Assembly (NCBI RefSeq): GCF_003797765.1
Contig: NZ_RKMB01000026.1
Location: 1-64,000, forward strand
Direction of reading: 5' to 3'
DNA: 64,000 nucleotides
Origin: Ramlibacter sp. WS9
GTDB taxonomy: Bacteria; Pseudomonadota; Gammaproteobacteria; Burkholderiales; Burkholderiaceae_C
Below the pieces are notes generated by a model. The model saw nothing but the letters and a program-made list of their open reading frames with translations. It was not told the DNA's origin and made no database searches. The position numbers and the translations under genes are program-made. Shown one piece after another: positions 1 to 9,017 of this stretch; within the stretch, counting starts at the first letter, position 1; the number at the start of each line of letters is the position of its first letter.

Positions 1-1
1 C

Positions 2-442
2 GCTCCCCCACCGCCACCTCCACCGCCGCCGGCTGTCGCACCGGTGCCCGCGCCAGCTCCGGTCGCAGACATCACACCCAAGCACAACCCCGGCGTGACC
101 CTCACGCAAGCCCAGCCTCTGCTTGCGATGCTGCTTCTGCAACTGGAAAGCGGGCGCGGAGAGCGCTTGCTCAATTTGCTGGAGCGGGATGCGCGCAACG
201 CCCCGGCAGCGCGGGCGCTGGCAAGGCAGTTCGATGGATTGGTGGCCGGCGCGCATCCGGTCAAGCTTGCGAAAGTGGAGTTCCGCGCCGAGCCTGCAGA
301 TGGCCGGCTGTTCGTGGTGGGCCACGTTCGGCTCCATACCGGCGACGCGAGCGCTGCAAAGCCACTCGCGCTGCGCATCGAATTCATGTCGCGCGAGGGC
401 ACCGTCGTCATGACGGGGTTGAGTGCGCTCGCGGAGAACTGA
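2..442 (+). CDS. Partial conserved hypothetical protein with proline-rich N-terminal stretch
   Basis: The reading frame is open from the left edge, so the gene is truncated 5'; the first visible codons encode a run of about nine prolines followed by A/P/V-rich sequence. A GTG at 44 could start a 132-residue protein, but the proline run is in the same frame, so I treat the gene as entering from the left. The remainder is an alpha-helical segment (LLAMLLLQLESGRGERLL) followed by beta-rich sequence (VEFRAEPADGRLFVVGHV). It sits 3 bp before the TPR gene and so shares its operon. Function not recognised; context suggests cell-surface polysaccharide. Confidence 0.6.
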   Translation, partial: APPPPPPPPPAVAPVPAPAPVADITPKHNPGVTLTQAQPLLAMLLLQLESGRGERLLNLLERDARNAPAARALARQFDGLVAGAHPVKLAKVEFRAEPADGRLFVVGHVRLHTGDASAAKPLALRIEFMSREGTVVMTGLSALAEN

Positions 443-445
443 CGC

Positions 446-1621
446 ATGTTTCAGCGCACCCAAGCCATCAAGGCGGCATTCGCAGTTGGCGCGGCCGGGA
501 TGCTGCTCTGGCTGGGTACTACGGCCAACATCAACCGCGGATGCGCACTGGAGGAAGCCACCCTTGCTTCGCTGTGCGGTGAAGTGCCGGCGCCCGCTTC
601 GGCCGCGCGGCTTGCGCAATTGAGGCAGCGCATCTCCGAGAATCCAGGCGATTCGCCAGCCTACACGGCGCTTTCATTCTTTCCGCAGTCAGTCGAACGG
701 CAGGCGATGGTGCGCGCGGCGTCCACGCTCGCACCCAATGATCCGAACGTTTTGATGGCACGCGCCACTTTGGCGTTGCAGCAGGACCGCCTGGCCGAGG
801 CTGCAACCGAGTTGGTGCAGCTCACCGAGTATTACCATCACTCCACACGGCAACCTGCCAGGACTCTGGCCCGCATGATCGCGCAAGGCCAGGCGACGTC
901 ACTCCAACAGCACCTCAAGCCCGGCACCCAGTGGTTCCCACAGGTTTTGGCCGCGATGGTCGAGCTCAAAGTCCCTCTCGCCGCTGCGTCGCCGCTTTTG
1001 TCGCACGCAGTCCACCAAGGCGCACTGCCCGCTGAGCGAGTGGGCAGCCTCATTCGCACACTGAAAGAAGAAGACAGCTGGGTGGATGCATACGCGCTAT
1101 GGCTTGCGCGCCACGGCGGACGGTTGCCAATTCTTTACAACGCGGGATTCGATGAACCATTGGAGCCCGATGGCTTCGATTGGGAGATCGCTTCGCAACG
1201 GGCCGGGCGCGAAGGCGCCAGCGTGGCCATCCGCCCCTTGCCGGAGCGTGGCAATGTCTTGGACCTGCTGTTCACAGGGCGCTCGATGCCCGCCGCCATC
1301 GTGTCGCAGCACGTCTTCCTTGCGCCTGGGCGCTACCGGCTTTCGGGGCAGTACAGCGCATCCGGCTTGCGCACAGAAAGCGGCTTGGCCTGGGCGGTGC
1401 GGTGCAGTGTGAATAAAGCGCCACAGCTTGCCGGCAAGAGCACGGAGCTGCGGGATACGCAAGGCCGGTGGCAGCCCTTCGAATTCGCTATCGACGTGCC
1501 CGAACGGTGTAGCACCGTCGCCACGCTGGATCTCGAAACGTTTGCCGCCTATGAGGCTGCGGCGGGAATTCGCGGACGCGCCTATTTCGATGCGTTTAAG
1601 CTGCAAAAGTTGGCACCATGA
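446..1621 (+). CDS. Exopolysaccharide-locus protein with TPR-like helices and a C-terminal beta-sandwich-like domain
   Basis: 391 residues. An N-terminal hydrophobic segment (about residues 12-30) is a signal anchor. Residues about 50-220 are helical and repeat-like with TPR character (LMARATLALQQDRLAEAATEL). From about residue 225 the sequence becomes beta-rich (GRYRLSGQYSASGL) and resembles carbohydrate-binding jelly-roll modules, an inference from pattern only. It starts 3 bp after the preceding gene and is followed 85 bp later by the FecR-like gene. The neighbouring polymerase/ligase and CpsB-type phosphatase argue for a role in polysaccharide export or assembly. Exact family not recognised. 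Confidence 0.7.
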   Translation: MFQRTQAIKAAFAVGAAGMLLWLGTTANINRGCALEEATLASLCGEVPAPASAARLAQLRQRISENPGDSPAYTALSFFPQSVERQAMVRAASTLAPNDPNVLMARATLALQQDRLAEAATELVQLTEYYHHSTRQPARTLARMIAQGQATSLQQHLKPGTQWFPQVLAAMVELKVPLAAASPLLSHAVHQGALPAERVGSLIRTLKEEDSWVDAYALWLARHGGRLPILYNAGFDEPLEPDGFDWEIASQRAGREGASVAIRPLPERGNVLDLLFTGRSMPAAIVSQHVFLAPGRYRLSGQYSASGLRTESGLAWAVRCSVNKAPQLAGKSTELRDTQGRWQPFEFAIDVPERCSTVATLDLETFAAYEAAAGIRGRAYFDAFKLQKLAP

Positions 1622-1706
1622 CCGAAAATCGATTGGTGCGCCGCACACTTTGTTACCGTTCTCGGCTATAGTGCCATTTCTATTTCTGTCCAATGGGGGC
1701 CGTTCC

Positions 1707-2231
1707 ATGTTCAAGCATCTCTTCACCGCAACTGTCTTGTGCGCCGGCGTAGCCGCCTTCGCTCAATCGCAGCCGCAGGCTATCGGCAAGGTGGCCGAGG
1801 TCGAGGGTGTGGTCACGGTCAGCAACGGCGTGACAGTTGCCACAGCTGTTCTCGGCTCCCCCGTCATTGAAGGCACCCGGTATGTCACCGCCGCATCGGG
1901 CTCGACCCTGCTGCGGATGGACAGGGGATGCGATATCCGGCTCAAGCCCAATGAATCGCTGCTGATCGACGGCAACAGGGACTGTGCAGCTTTGCTCGCA
2001 TTGGTCCAGCCCGTGGGCGCGAATCTCGCGGCTGTTGTGATCCCTGGCGCCGCGCTTCCCGCAGCGGGCACTACAGTTGCGGGCACCGCGGGCAGCACCG
2101 GCGTGGCCGCGGGAGTGCTCGGCGCGGGTGGCGCTTTGGCAGCAGGCCTGATTGCCGGTAACAGCGGCGGCAGCGCAGCCGCACCAGGCGGTGGTGGCGG
2201 GATTCCGGTGCCGCCCATCAGCGGGCAATGA
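1707..2231 (+). CDS. Exported FecR-like domain protein with glycine/alanine-rich C-terminus
   Basis: 174 residues from the ATG at 1707; an upstream in-frame extension to 1428 only overlaps the previous gene. A cleavable signal peptide is clear (LFTATVLCAGVAAFAQS). Residues about 25-95 fit the FecR fold (IGKVAEVEGVVTVSNG, then SPVIEGTRYVTAASGS, and RLKPNESLLI), a domain common in envelope and polysaccharide loci. The C-terminal third is low-complexity Gly/Ala/Val and ends in a Gly run and PVPP. Its TGA overlaps the ATG of the polymerase gene (ATGA), so translation is probably coupled. Confidence 0.75.
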   Translation: MFKHLFTATVLCAGVAAFAQSQPQAIGKVAEVEGVVTVSNGVTVATAVLGSPVIEGTRYVTAASGSTLLRMDRGCDIRLKPNESLLIDGNRDCAALLALVQPVGANLAAVVIPGAALPAAGTTVAGTAGSTGVAAGVLGAGGALAAGLIAGNSGGSAAAPGGGGGIPVPPISGQ

Positions 2232-3649
2232 ATTCGCATTCCGGCTTGACGCAAGCGGGGCCTCTGGGCCCCGTTTCTGTTTTCGCGGCCGGATTCCTGC
2301 TGCTCGCAGCACCCCTGATGCGGGGGGGCAATCGCCACCTGGCATTGATGACGCTCGAGGCAATCGGCACCATCATCATGCTGAGTATCGCGTTGCGCTC
2401 TATCCTGCGACAGGGCGACATGTCGGCCGCCAAGCCGCGGTGGGGCGCCGCACAGTGGCTGCTTCTGTCAAGCCCCGCCCTTCTTGCGCTTATCTACCTG
2501 GTGCCCATGCCGGTCGCGATGTGGGCGCAGGCGGCCGGGCGGGACGTCTACCTCCAGGCAATGCGCAACGCGGGCGCCACAATTCCCGGCAGCATGCCGT
2601 TATCGGTCGTTCCCGACGCCACCCTCACGTCGCTGCTTGCGGGTATTCCCCTGGTCGCGGCGTTCCTTCTGGGACAAGGCTGCACGGTCGCGCAACTGCG
2701 GTGGCTGGCCAGGGCGGTCGTCTTCGCCGCGGCCGTGCAGGTTCTCATCGGCCTGCTCCAGCTGTCCGGAGGAGAGAATTCGCCGTTCTTGTTTGGTTTT
2801 GCGGCAACCCGTCCGATTGGCACGTTCGCCAACAGCAACCACTTGGCGAATTATCTTGCTGGCGCACTGGTGCTGTACATCTGGCTGGCCTGGGAGGCCC
2901 TGGTGCCGCAAGAGGATACGCGCCGTGGTGCTCCGGGCGGGTCGCGCGACGGGCGCCGTTTTGTTGCACTGTGGGTGGGGGGTGGTCTCGTGCTGGTCGT
3001 GGGGATTCTGATGACGCGATCGCGCGGTGCCGTGCTTACCGGGCTGCCGGTGGCCGCACTGGCGGCGGGATGGCTCCTGGCACGTGGCCGTTCAAAGCAC
3101 CTGGGGTGGCGGCGCGTCGTCCCTGCACTGGCAATCGTGCTTCTCGCCACCATCAGCTTTTTGGGTGTCGATGTTGTGTTGTCGCGTTTCGCAGCGGTCG
3201 AATTCAACCAGTCTGCGTCGTTCAGGTCCCTTTTGACCCTGACTACGCTTGCCGGCGCCGCAGAATTCTGGCCGTGGGGCGCGGGCTGGGGCGTGTACGG
3301 AGCGGTGTACCCCCGCTTCCAGCCTCCCGAGATCCCGGGAACAGCCGGCTACGCCCACCAGGACTATGTGCAAATGCTGTTCGAGGGCGGCGTATTCGCC
3401 CTGGTCTTCGCGGGCGCGTTTGTGTGGCTTGTCGCCCGCCGCATCGTGCTCTTTGCGCGGCTGGTTCGGCGCAAACACCGCCTGCGCCGCGAGTCCGTCG
3501 CGGCCGCCCTGTGTGGACTGGGGCTATTGGGCTTTCTCGCGCACTCCTTGGTAGAGTTCAACATGCACATCCCTGCCAACGCCATCCTCGCATCATTGCT
3601 GGCAGGCGTCTTCCTGCGGCCGCTGGCCGATGCCGGCGACGCGCCATGA
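2228..3649 (+). CDS. O-antigen ligase/polymerase family membrane protein
   Basis: 473 residues with roughly ten to twelve hydrophobic segments. The diagnostic piece is GTFANSNHLANYL (about residue 197), the conserved motif of the Wzy_C/WaaL superfamily, followed by a large periplasmic loop and a second conserved patch (WGAGWGVYGAVYPRFQP, then AHQDYVQMLFEGG). Members join or polymerise undecaprenyl-linked sugar units on the periplasmic face. It overlaps the FecR-like gene upstream by 4 bp and the PHP phosphatase downstream by 4 bp, so the three form one translationally coupled unit. Polymerase versus ligase cannot be decided from sequence. Confidence 0.85.
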   Translation: MNSHSGLTQAGPLGPVSVFAAGFLLLAAPLMRGGNRHLALMTLEAIGTIIMLSIALRSILRQGDMSAAKPRWGAAQWLLLSSPALLALIYLVPMPVAMWAQAAGRDVYLQAMRNAGATIPGSMPLSVVPDATLTSLLAGIPLVAAFLLGQGCTVAQLRWLARAVVFAAAVQVLIGLLQLSGGENSPFLFGFAATRPIGTFANSNHLANYLAGALVLYIWLAWEALVPQEDTRRGAPGGSRDGRRFVALWVGGGLVLVVGILMTRSRGAVLTGLPVAALAAGWLLARGRSKHLGWRRVVPALAIVLLATISFLGVDVVLSRFAAVEFNQSASFRSLLTLTTLAGAAEFWPWGAGWGVYGAVYPRFQPPEIPGTAGYAHQDYVQMLFEGGVFALVFAGAFVWLVARRIVLFARLVRRKHRLRRESVAAALCGLGLLGFLAHSLVEFNMHIPANAILASLLAGVFLRPLADAGDAP

Positions 3650-4440
3650 TCGACCTGCACAGCCACATCCTGCCCGGCATCGACGACGGCTCCAAGAGCC
3701 TGGAAATGTCGCTGGACATGGCGCGCATTGCCGTGGCGGACGGCATCAAGGTGATGGCCTGCACGCCCCACATCTATCCCGGCCTGTACATGAACGACTC
3801 GGCCGGCATCAAGGCCGCGCGCGATGCGCTGCAGGCCGCCCTCGACGAACACGGCATCGCGTTGCAGCTCACCACCGGCGCGGACGTCCACCTGGTGCCC
3901 GGCTTGGTCAAGGGCCTGCGGGCCGGCGTGGTGCCCAGCCTGCACGGCACGCGTTACGTGCTGCTCGAGCCACCGCACCACGTCGCCCCGCCACGCTTCG
4001 CGGAACTGGTGTTCGACCTGGTCGCCAATGGCTACACGCCAGTGATCACGCATCCCGAGCGGCTCACGTGGGTTGAAACGCACTACGCCACATTCGTCGA
4101 ACTCACGCGGCAGGGTGCATGGATGCAAGTCACGGCCGGCGCCTTGACGGGCGTCTTCGGCACCGGCGCGAAGTACTGGGGCGAACGCTTCGTAGGTGAG
4201 GGCCTCACCCACATCCTGGCCAGCGACGCTCACTCGTCGGGGCGCCGCATTCCGGTTCTGTCAGAAGGGTTGGCTGTCGCGGAGCGGCTGCTGGGCCGCG
4301 AAGAGGCGCAGCTACTCGTGCAAGGCCGCCCCTCGGCCATCATGAACGACCTGCCCCCCGGCCAGGTTGCACCTTTGCCGGCATCCCGGCAAAAGGCGTG
4401 GGGCGGCGCAAGCTGGCTGCGCCGTCTGCTCAGGCGCTGA
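3646..4440 (+). CDS. CpsB/YwqE-type tyrosine-protein phosphatase (PHP domain)
   Basis: 264 residues starting at the ATG that overlaps the polymerase stop codon. Metal-binding motifs of the PHP fold are all present: IDLHSHILPGIDDG at residues 2-15, CTPHIYPG near 41-48, VITHPER near 133-139 and ASDAHSSG near 194-201. In Gram-positive CpsB and Gram-negative relatives this manganese-dependent enzyme dephosphorylates the tyrosine autokinase that controls polysaccharide chain length. No tyrosine kinase is visible in the window, so it presumably lies to the left. The C-terminus is basic (WLRRLLRR). A hairpin follows the gene. Confidence 0.88.
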   Translation: MIDLHSHILPGIDDGSKSLEMSLDMARIAVADGIKVMACTPHIYPGLYMNDSAGIKAARDALQAALDEHGIALQLTTGADVHLVPGLVKGLRAGVVPSLHGTRYVLLEPPHHVAPPRFAELVFDLVANGYTPVITHPERLTWVETHYATFVELTRQGAWMQVTAGALTGVFGTGAKYWGERFVGEGLTHILASDAHSSGRRIPVLSEGLAVAERLLGREEAQLLVQGRPSAIMNDLPPGQVAPLPASRQKAWGGASWLRRLLRR

Positions 4441-4448
4441 GGCCCTCG

Positions 4449-4473
4449 GGGTACGCAGGATTCTTGCGTGCCC
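4449..4473 (+). terminator. Probable terminator of the polysaccharide operon
   Basis: Nine-base stem (GGGTACGCA pairing with TGCGTGCCC, one G-T pair) with a 7-nt loop, 9 bases after the phosphatase stop codon. Only a short T-rich tail (TTGTGAT) follows, so termination strength is uncertain. Confidence 0.4.
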
Positions 4474-4491
4474 TTGTGATGCAATAGTGCG

Positions 4492-5070
4492 ATGAAACTA
4501 CTCGTCTTCGCGGGCAGCACCCGCCTCAATTCCTGGAACCGCAAGCTCGCCCATGTGGTCGCCGACATGGCGCGCACGAGTGGCGCCGAGGTCACTCACA
4601 TCGAACTCGCCGACTTCGACGTGCCCATGTACAACGCCGACCTGGAAGCGCGCGGCACGCCGCCCGATGTGATGAAGCTCAAGCAGCTCACGTACGAGCA
4701 CCCGGCCTGGATCATTTGCACGCCCGAATACAACGCGAGCTACCCTGCATTGCTCAAGAACACCATCGACTGGATCTCCAGCCCGGTGAAGGGCGATCCG
4801 GTGTGGAACGACGATTTCCGTTCTTCGCGCGGCAAGGTGGTAGGTGTGCTGAGCGCCTCGCCCGGCGCGCTGGGCGGCCTGCGTTCACAGAGTCACTTGG
4901 TGCCGTTGCTGCTTAACATCCATTGCTGGGTGGCGCCGACCAACTATGCGCTGGGCCGCGCCGCCGACGCATTCGATGCGCAGGGTCAACTGGTCGCCGA
5001 TGCTGCAAAGGCCAAAGTCAAGGCGGTGATCGACGAGGTGCTATGGGCCAGCCAGCGGTTGCAGCGCTGA
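4492..5070 (+). CDS. NAD(P)H-dependent FMN reductase family protein
   Basis: 192 residues. Flavodoxin-like fold: the phosphate-binding loop FAGSTRLNSWNRKLA is at residues 5-19 and the family motif TPEYNASYPALLKNTIDWIS near residues 79-98, as in chromate/quinone/azo reductases of the NADPH-dependent FMN reductase family (Pfam FMN_red). The enzyme transfers hydride from NAD(P)H through FMN to quinones or other acceptors. Complete, normal length. It stands alone between the polysaccharide operon and a REP-like repeat. Confidence 0.88.
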   Translation: MKLLVFAGSTRLNSWNRKLAHVVADMARTSGAEVTHIELADFDVPMYNADLEARGTPPDVMKLKQLTYEHPAWIICTPEYNASYPALLKNTIDWISSPVKGDPVWNDDFRSSRGKVVGVLSASPGALGGLRSQSHLVPLLLNIHCWVAPTNYALGRAADAFDAQGQLVADAAKAKVKAVIDEVLWASQRLQR

Positions 5071-5087
5071 ACTGTTTTCTCCATTGC

Positions 5088-5114
5088 CATGCCGGGCTTG
5101 ACCCGGCATCCATG
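5088..5114. repeat. REP-like palindromic repeat, copy 1
   Basis: Imperfect palindrome around CATGCCGGGC...CCGGCATCCATG in the convergent gap between the FMN reductase and the acyltransferase. The same unit occurs at 21297-21323 and, inverted, inside minC at 32703-32729. Confidence 0.7.
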
Positions 5115-5177
5115 CATCGCCGGATACGCCGGCACTCAACGTGACATGGGCCGCGGGTCGAGCCGCAATGGCAGGCC

Positions 5178-6341
5178 TTATCCGCGCCCATTCTCAGCGG
5201 TCCAGTTGAGGTGCCAAGCGCGAACGCGCCTACGTATGGCTTCCGTGTGCCTCTCAAACAAGTACCAACAAATCGAGCCAATCAACAGCAAGACACACAA
5301 CCATCCCGCGTACCTCGCGATACCGGCGAAGTCTGGCACGAGTCGCAAACCGCCATAGCCGAATAAGGCGATCACCACGACAAAGGGGAAGTGAGATGCA
5401 TACAGCGAATAGGAAATCGCGGACAGGCCTTCGGAAAATCCGCGCACCTTTACTCCAATGACCGAGTTGCCCGGCGGAGGCCAGGAAGCCAAGACAACGC
5501 AAAGGATCGCGAAGGCAAGTCCGATAACAAGGTCACTGGAAATGTTCGGCTGTATCGTGGGCCAGGTTGACTTGCTGTAGGCGAGGGCGGCAAGAAGCAT
5601 GGCCGAGGCGGTGACGAGCGCTATAGGGCGTCGGCGGCAGGCGATTCGCCGGGTGACCACATAGACTCCCACGCCCATCAGCCACACCACGAAACCCTCT
5701 CGCATCCCCGGCAATAGGTAAAGGATTACGACCGCAAGAAGAGCCAGGCTTGCCCTTGCCCCCCGACCGCGAGCTGGCCCACATAGTCCTACAGCCGTAC
5801 CAATCATTGGGAACAGAAGGTAGTACCAAAATTCGTTGGCCAGGCTCCACAATGGACGATTCGTCCCGAAGACTGGAGACGTGATCGTTTGCAGGAAGAA
5901 GATGTTGGCAAGAAATGTTGACGGCGAATTGGAGTGATCCGTCGCGGTTGGGCCGGAGTTCCATTGCTGGTGATAGGCCCCCGTCAAGGCCTCAGGATGT
6001 ATTGCCGACAGGAACAGGTCGACCACTGCCGTGACAACAAGGACCGGAATCAAGACGGTCCAGAGCCGCACCAGTCTGGCAGTGGCGTAGGTGGTTGCGT
6101 CAAACCCGACTCCCGCTTTGAGTACGGACCCACCCACAAAGAATCCGCTCAGCACAAAAAAAACCATGACCGCCTGATGTCCGAGTCCAGTCACAAAATA
6201 CAGTGCCCAATGGAAAGCGGTTGGCGATTGAAGTTCCGCAAAGTCAAGAAATGTCGCCGCCCGCAGATGCCCAGCGCAGACAGCCAGTGCGGAAAGCCCG
6301 CGGGCCAAGTCGAGCCAGACGTATCTCTCCGGGTACTTCAA
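5178..6341 (-). CDS. Acyltransferase 3 family membrane protein
   Basis: 387 residues with about ten membrane segments. The N-terminus YVWLDLARGLSALAVCAGHL carries the Arg and catalytic-type His of the acyltransferase-3/OafB family, and PLWSLANEFWYYLLFP (about residues 160-175) is the second conserved block. Such enzymes O-acetylate surface or periplasmic glycans, or exported small molecules. The best start is a TTG at 6341, which places the Arg/His motif at the usual distance; no better ATG exists. Base composition is visibly lower in GC than the neighbours, hinting at transfer, and it may modify the polysaccharide made by the locus to the left. Confidence 0.85.
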   Translation of the reverse strand: MKYPERYVWLDLARGLSALAVCAGHLRAATFLDFAELQSPTAFHWALYFVTGLGHQAVMVFFVLSGFFVGGSVLKAGVGFDATTYATARLVRLWTVLIPVLVVTAVVDLFLSAIHPEALTGAYHQQWNSGPTATDHSNSPSTFLANIFFLQTITSPVFGTNRPLWSLANEFWYYLLFPMIGTAVGLCGPARGRGARASLALLAVVILYLLPGMREGFVVWLMGVGVYVVTRRIACRRRPIALVTASAMLLAALAYSKSTWPTIQPNISSDLVIGLAFAILCVVLASWPPPGNSVIGVKVRGFSEGLSAISYSLYASHFPFVVVIALFGYGGLRLVPDFAGIARYAGWLCVLLLIGSICWYLFERHTEAIRRRVRAWHLNWTAENGRG

Positions 6342-6419
6342 ATGCGGCTCGCTTATCGGGTTTGTACAAATGCGGCAGGGCGCCTGAGGCTGCGATTATC
6401 CCGCGTGCGCCGTGCGTGC

Positions 6420-6692
6420 CTATGTCGTGGCGCCCAACCCTTCCAACACCGCGACCGAGACAATCTCGATCCGGCCATACCCGAGCTTCACGGCGTCGGG
6501 CTCCAACAGCGCCATCAACTCCTTGCTCAGCGTCCAGCCCGTGATGGCCAGCGCGTCTTGCGGCACCGGGTCGGCGGGCCGGGCGACGGCCATGCGCGGC
6601 AAGTGCACCTTCAACTGGGCGAACACGGGTTCCCGTTTGTGCTTGGGCCACACCCCGCAGTCGAAACGAGTGTGCGGCTCGAACCGCACCAA
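6420..6692 (-). CDS. Small hypothetical protein downstream of the aldehyde dehydrogenase
   Basis: About 89-90 residues, starting at TTG 6692 or the adjacent GTG 6689. A strong purine-rich ribosome site (GGAGAAGAGG) lies just upstream, which supports translation. It reads in the same direction as the aldehyde dehydrogenase and starts 51 bp after it. Sequence: a Cys/Pro/Lys-containing N-terminus and a helical C-terminus (WTLSKELMALLEPDAVKLGYG). No family recognised; it could be the last gene of the importer operon or a remnant. Confidence 0.45.
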   Translation of the reverse strand: MVRFEPHTRFDCGVWPKHKREPVFAQLKVHLPRMAVARPADPVPQDALAITGWTLSKELMALLEPDAVKLGYGRIEIVSVAVLEGLGATT

Positions 6693-6743
6693 AGTGAACC
6701 CTCTTCTCCGGACGCTAGCAGGTCAAGCCCGCGATCACATGCC

Positions 6744-8198
6744 TCAGAACGGATAGTGCCGAGGCGTCGTCTGCACCGTAATCCAGCGCAGCTCCGTGAA
6801 CTCCGCGATGCCCGCCTTGCCCCCAAAGCGCCCGATGCCGCTGCCTTTCACGCCCCCGAAAGGCATCTGCGCCTCGTCATGAACCGTTGGCCCGTTCACG
6901 TGGCAGATGCCCGAGTCGATCTTGCGCGCCACGTTGAACGCCCGCGCGATGTCGCGGCCGAACACCGCCGCCGACAAGCCGTACTCGTTGTCGTTGGCGC
7001 AGGCGATTGCTTCCTCGGTATTCTTCACGCGCACGATGCACTTCACCGGACCGAACGTTTCCTCGTGGTAGATGCGCATCTTGGGCGTCACGTGGTCCAG
7101 CACCGTCGCCGGCATCAGCGTGTTCTCGGCCTTGCCGCCGCACACCAGCTTGGCGCCCTGGGCCAGCGCATCGTCGATCAGCGCGTTGCAGTGATGCACC
7201 GTGCTCATGCCGATCACGCTGCCCAGCACCACCGGTTCGGGCTTGCGCGGGTCGCCCAGCGGCAGTCCTGAAGCCTTGGCGCCGAATTTCTTGACGAACT
7301 CGTCGGCGATCTTCTGGTCCACGATGATGCGCTCGGTCGACATGCACACCTGGCCGCTGTTGGCGAAGCAGCCGAATGCCGCGCCATTGACCGCGTCCTC
7401 GATGTCGGCGTCGTCCAGGATCACCAGCGGCGCCTTGCCACCCAATTCCAAGACCACGGGCTTCAGGTACTTGGCGCAGGTCTGCGCGATGAGGCGGCCG
7501 ACCTTGGTCGAGCCGGTGAAGTTGACGCGCCGCACCGCCGGGTGCGCCACCATCGCATCCACAACCGCGCCCGCATCGGCCGGCGCGTTGGTGATGTAGT
7601 TGACGACGCCCGGCGGGAAGCCCGCTTCCTGGAAAGCCTCGATGATCAGCTGATGGGTGCGCGGGCAGTTCTCGCTGCCCTTCAGGATCACGGTGTTGCC
7701 GCAGGCCAGCGGCACGCAGATGGCGCGCACACCCAGGATGATGGGCGCATTCCACGGCGCGATGCCCAGCACCACGCCGGCTGGCTGGCGGATGCCCATG
7801 GCCAGCGAACCGGGCACGTCCGAGGGGATGACTTCACCGGAGATCTGCGTCGTGAGCCCGGCCGCTTCGCGGATCATCCCGGCCGCCAGCATCACGTTGA
7901 AGCCGGCCCACATGCCGGTCGCGCCGGTCTCGGCCGACACCGCCTCGACGAACTGCGGCACCTTCGCCTCCAGCTTCTCGGCGGCCTTGAGCAGCAGCAT
8001 GCGGCGCTCGCCCGGGCCAGTCTCGCTCCAGGTCTTGAACGCCTCGGCGGCTGCTTCGACAGCCATCACCGCATCGGCGGGCGAAGCCGCGGGCGCGCGC
8101 GTTGCCACAGTGCCGTCGAGCGGGTTGCGGCGCTCGAACGTGGCGTTCTTCTCGGCCGTGACTTTCAGGCCGTTGATCAGCATGGACAGGTCGGACAT
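6744..8198 (-). CDS. NAD-dependent aldehyde dehydrogenase, aromatic-aldehyde type
   Basis: 484 residues, full length for the ALDH superfamily. Cofactor loop NFTGSTKVGR (about 223-232), general base in LELGGKAPL (about 251-259) and catalytic cysteine in FANSGQVCMSTERI (about 282-295) are intact. Overall sequence resembles vanillin/salicylaldehyde/benzaldehyde dehydrogenases, which oxidise aromatic aldehydes to acids; substrate is inferred. The start codon lies 12 bp after livF, so it is the downstream partner of the ABC importer. The imported compound or its first metabolite may therefore be an aldehyde. Confidence 0.88.
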   Translation of the reverse strand: MSDLSMLINGLKVTAEKNATFERRNPLDGTVATRAPAASPADAVMAVEAAAEAFKTWSETGPGERRMLLLKAAEKLEAKVPQFVEAVSAETGATGMWAGFNVMLAAGMIREAAGLTTQISGEVIPSDVPGSLAMGIRQPAGVVLGIAPWNAPIILGVRAICVPLACGNTVILKGSENCPRTHQLIIEAFQEAGFPPGVVNYITNAPADAGAVVDAMVAHPAVRRVNFTGSTKVGRLIAQTCAKYLKPVVLELGGKAPLVILDDADIEDAVNGAAFGCFANSGQVCMSTERIIVDQKIADEFVKKFGAKASGLPLGDPRKPEPVVLGSVIGMSTVHHCNALIDDALAQGAKLVCGGKAENTLMPATVLDHVTPKMRIYHEETFGPVKCIVRVKNTEEAIACANDNEYGLSAAVFGRDIARAFNVARKIDSGICHVNGPTVHDEAQMPFGGVKGSGIGRFGGKAGIAEFTELRWITVQTTPRHYPF

Positions 8199-8210
8199 AT
8201 GGGTTCTCCT

Positions 8211-9017
8211 TTAGGTGACCGGCTCAGCCCGGACGGTAGTTCGTACGGCATTCGCGGCCGTTGTGGATTCGTTGCTGGCGGCGCCGAGATAAGCCTCGCG
8301 CACGACGGTGGAGCGCGCCAGCAATTTCGCCGGGCCGCTGGCGACCAGCGTGCCGCGCTCCAGCACATAACCGCGGTCGGCGACGGCCAGCGCCTTCTTG
8401 ACGTTTTGTTCCACCATCAGCACGGTGGTTCCCGCATCGGCAATGCGCCGTGCGATCGCCAGCAGCTCGTCGACCATGCGCGGCGCCAGGCCGAGCGAAG
8501 GCTCATCGAGCATCAGCAGGCGCGGCGCGCTCATCATCGCGCGCGCCACCGCCACCATCTGCTGCTCGCCGCCGCTCATGGTGCCGGCCAGCTGCTGCGC
8601 GCGCTCGCGCAGCTTGGGGAAATCCGCGAAGGCGCGTTCGAGGCGCAGCGCGCGCTCGGCCTTGTTGGTCAGCCAGCCGCCCAGCTCCAGGTTCTCGGCA
8701 ACGGTCATCTGCGCAAACAGCTGCCGGCCTTCGGGTACCAGGGCGACGCCGGCGCGCACGATCTCATGCGTCTTCTCGGGCAAGTCGTCGCCATCCAGCA
8801 GCACGTCGCCGCCGCGCGGGATGAGGCCGTTCAATGCGCGCAGCAGCGTGGTCTTGCCCGCACCATTCGGGCCGAGGATCACGGTGAGGCCGGGCTTGAC
8901 CTCCAGCGTCACACCGCGCAGCACTTGCACCGGGCCATAGCCCGCGCTCAGCCCGCGCACCTTGAGGTGGGCGCGGCCGGTGCCGCCGAGTTCGAAGCCG
9001 GGTTGGTGCCACATCAT
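8211..9017 (-). CDS. livF: Branched-chain-amino-acid-type ABC transporter ATP-binding protein (LivF-like)
   Basis: 268 residues from the ATG at 9017, which overlaps the livG stop. Walker A GPNGAGKTTL, signature MSGGEQQMVAVARA and Walker B LLMLDEPSLGLAP identify a HAAT-family ATPase; the EGRQLFAQMTVAENL segment is typical of LivF rather than LivG. A reading frame extends further upstream but only as a shadow of livG. There is a 19-residue N-terminal extension before the usual LKVRGLSAGYG beginning. It works with LivG on the cytoplasmic face of the LivHM channel. Confidence 0.88.
   Translation of the reverse strand: MMWHQPGFELGGTGRAHLKVRGLSAGYGPVQVLRGVTLEVKPGLTVILGPNGAGKTTLLRALNGLIPRGGDVLLDGDDLPEKTHEIVRAGVALVPEGRQLFAQMTVAENLELGGWLTNKAERALRLERAFADFPKLRERAQQLAGTMSGGEQQMVAVARAMMSAPRLLMLDEPSLGLAPRMVDELLAIARRIADAGTTVLMVEQNVKKALAVADRGYVLERGTLVASGPAKLLARSTVVREAYLGAASNESTTAANAVRTTVRAEPVT

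Noticed and set aside
6244-6651. Arg/Gly/Ala-rich minus-strand frame overlapping the small gene after the dehydrogenase
   Set aside because: Composition is that of a shadow frame, with no ribosome site; the overlapping 6420-6692 frame has a strong one.
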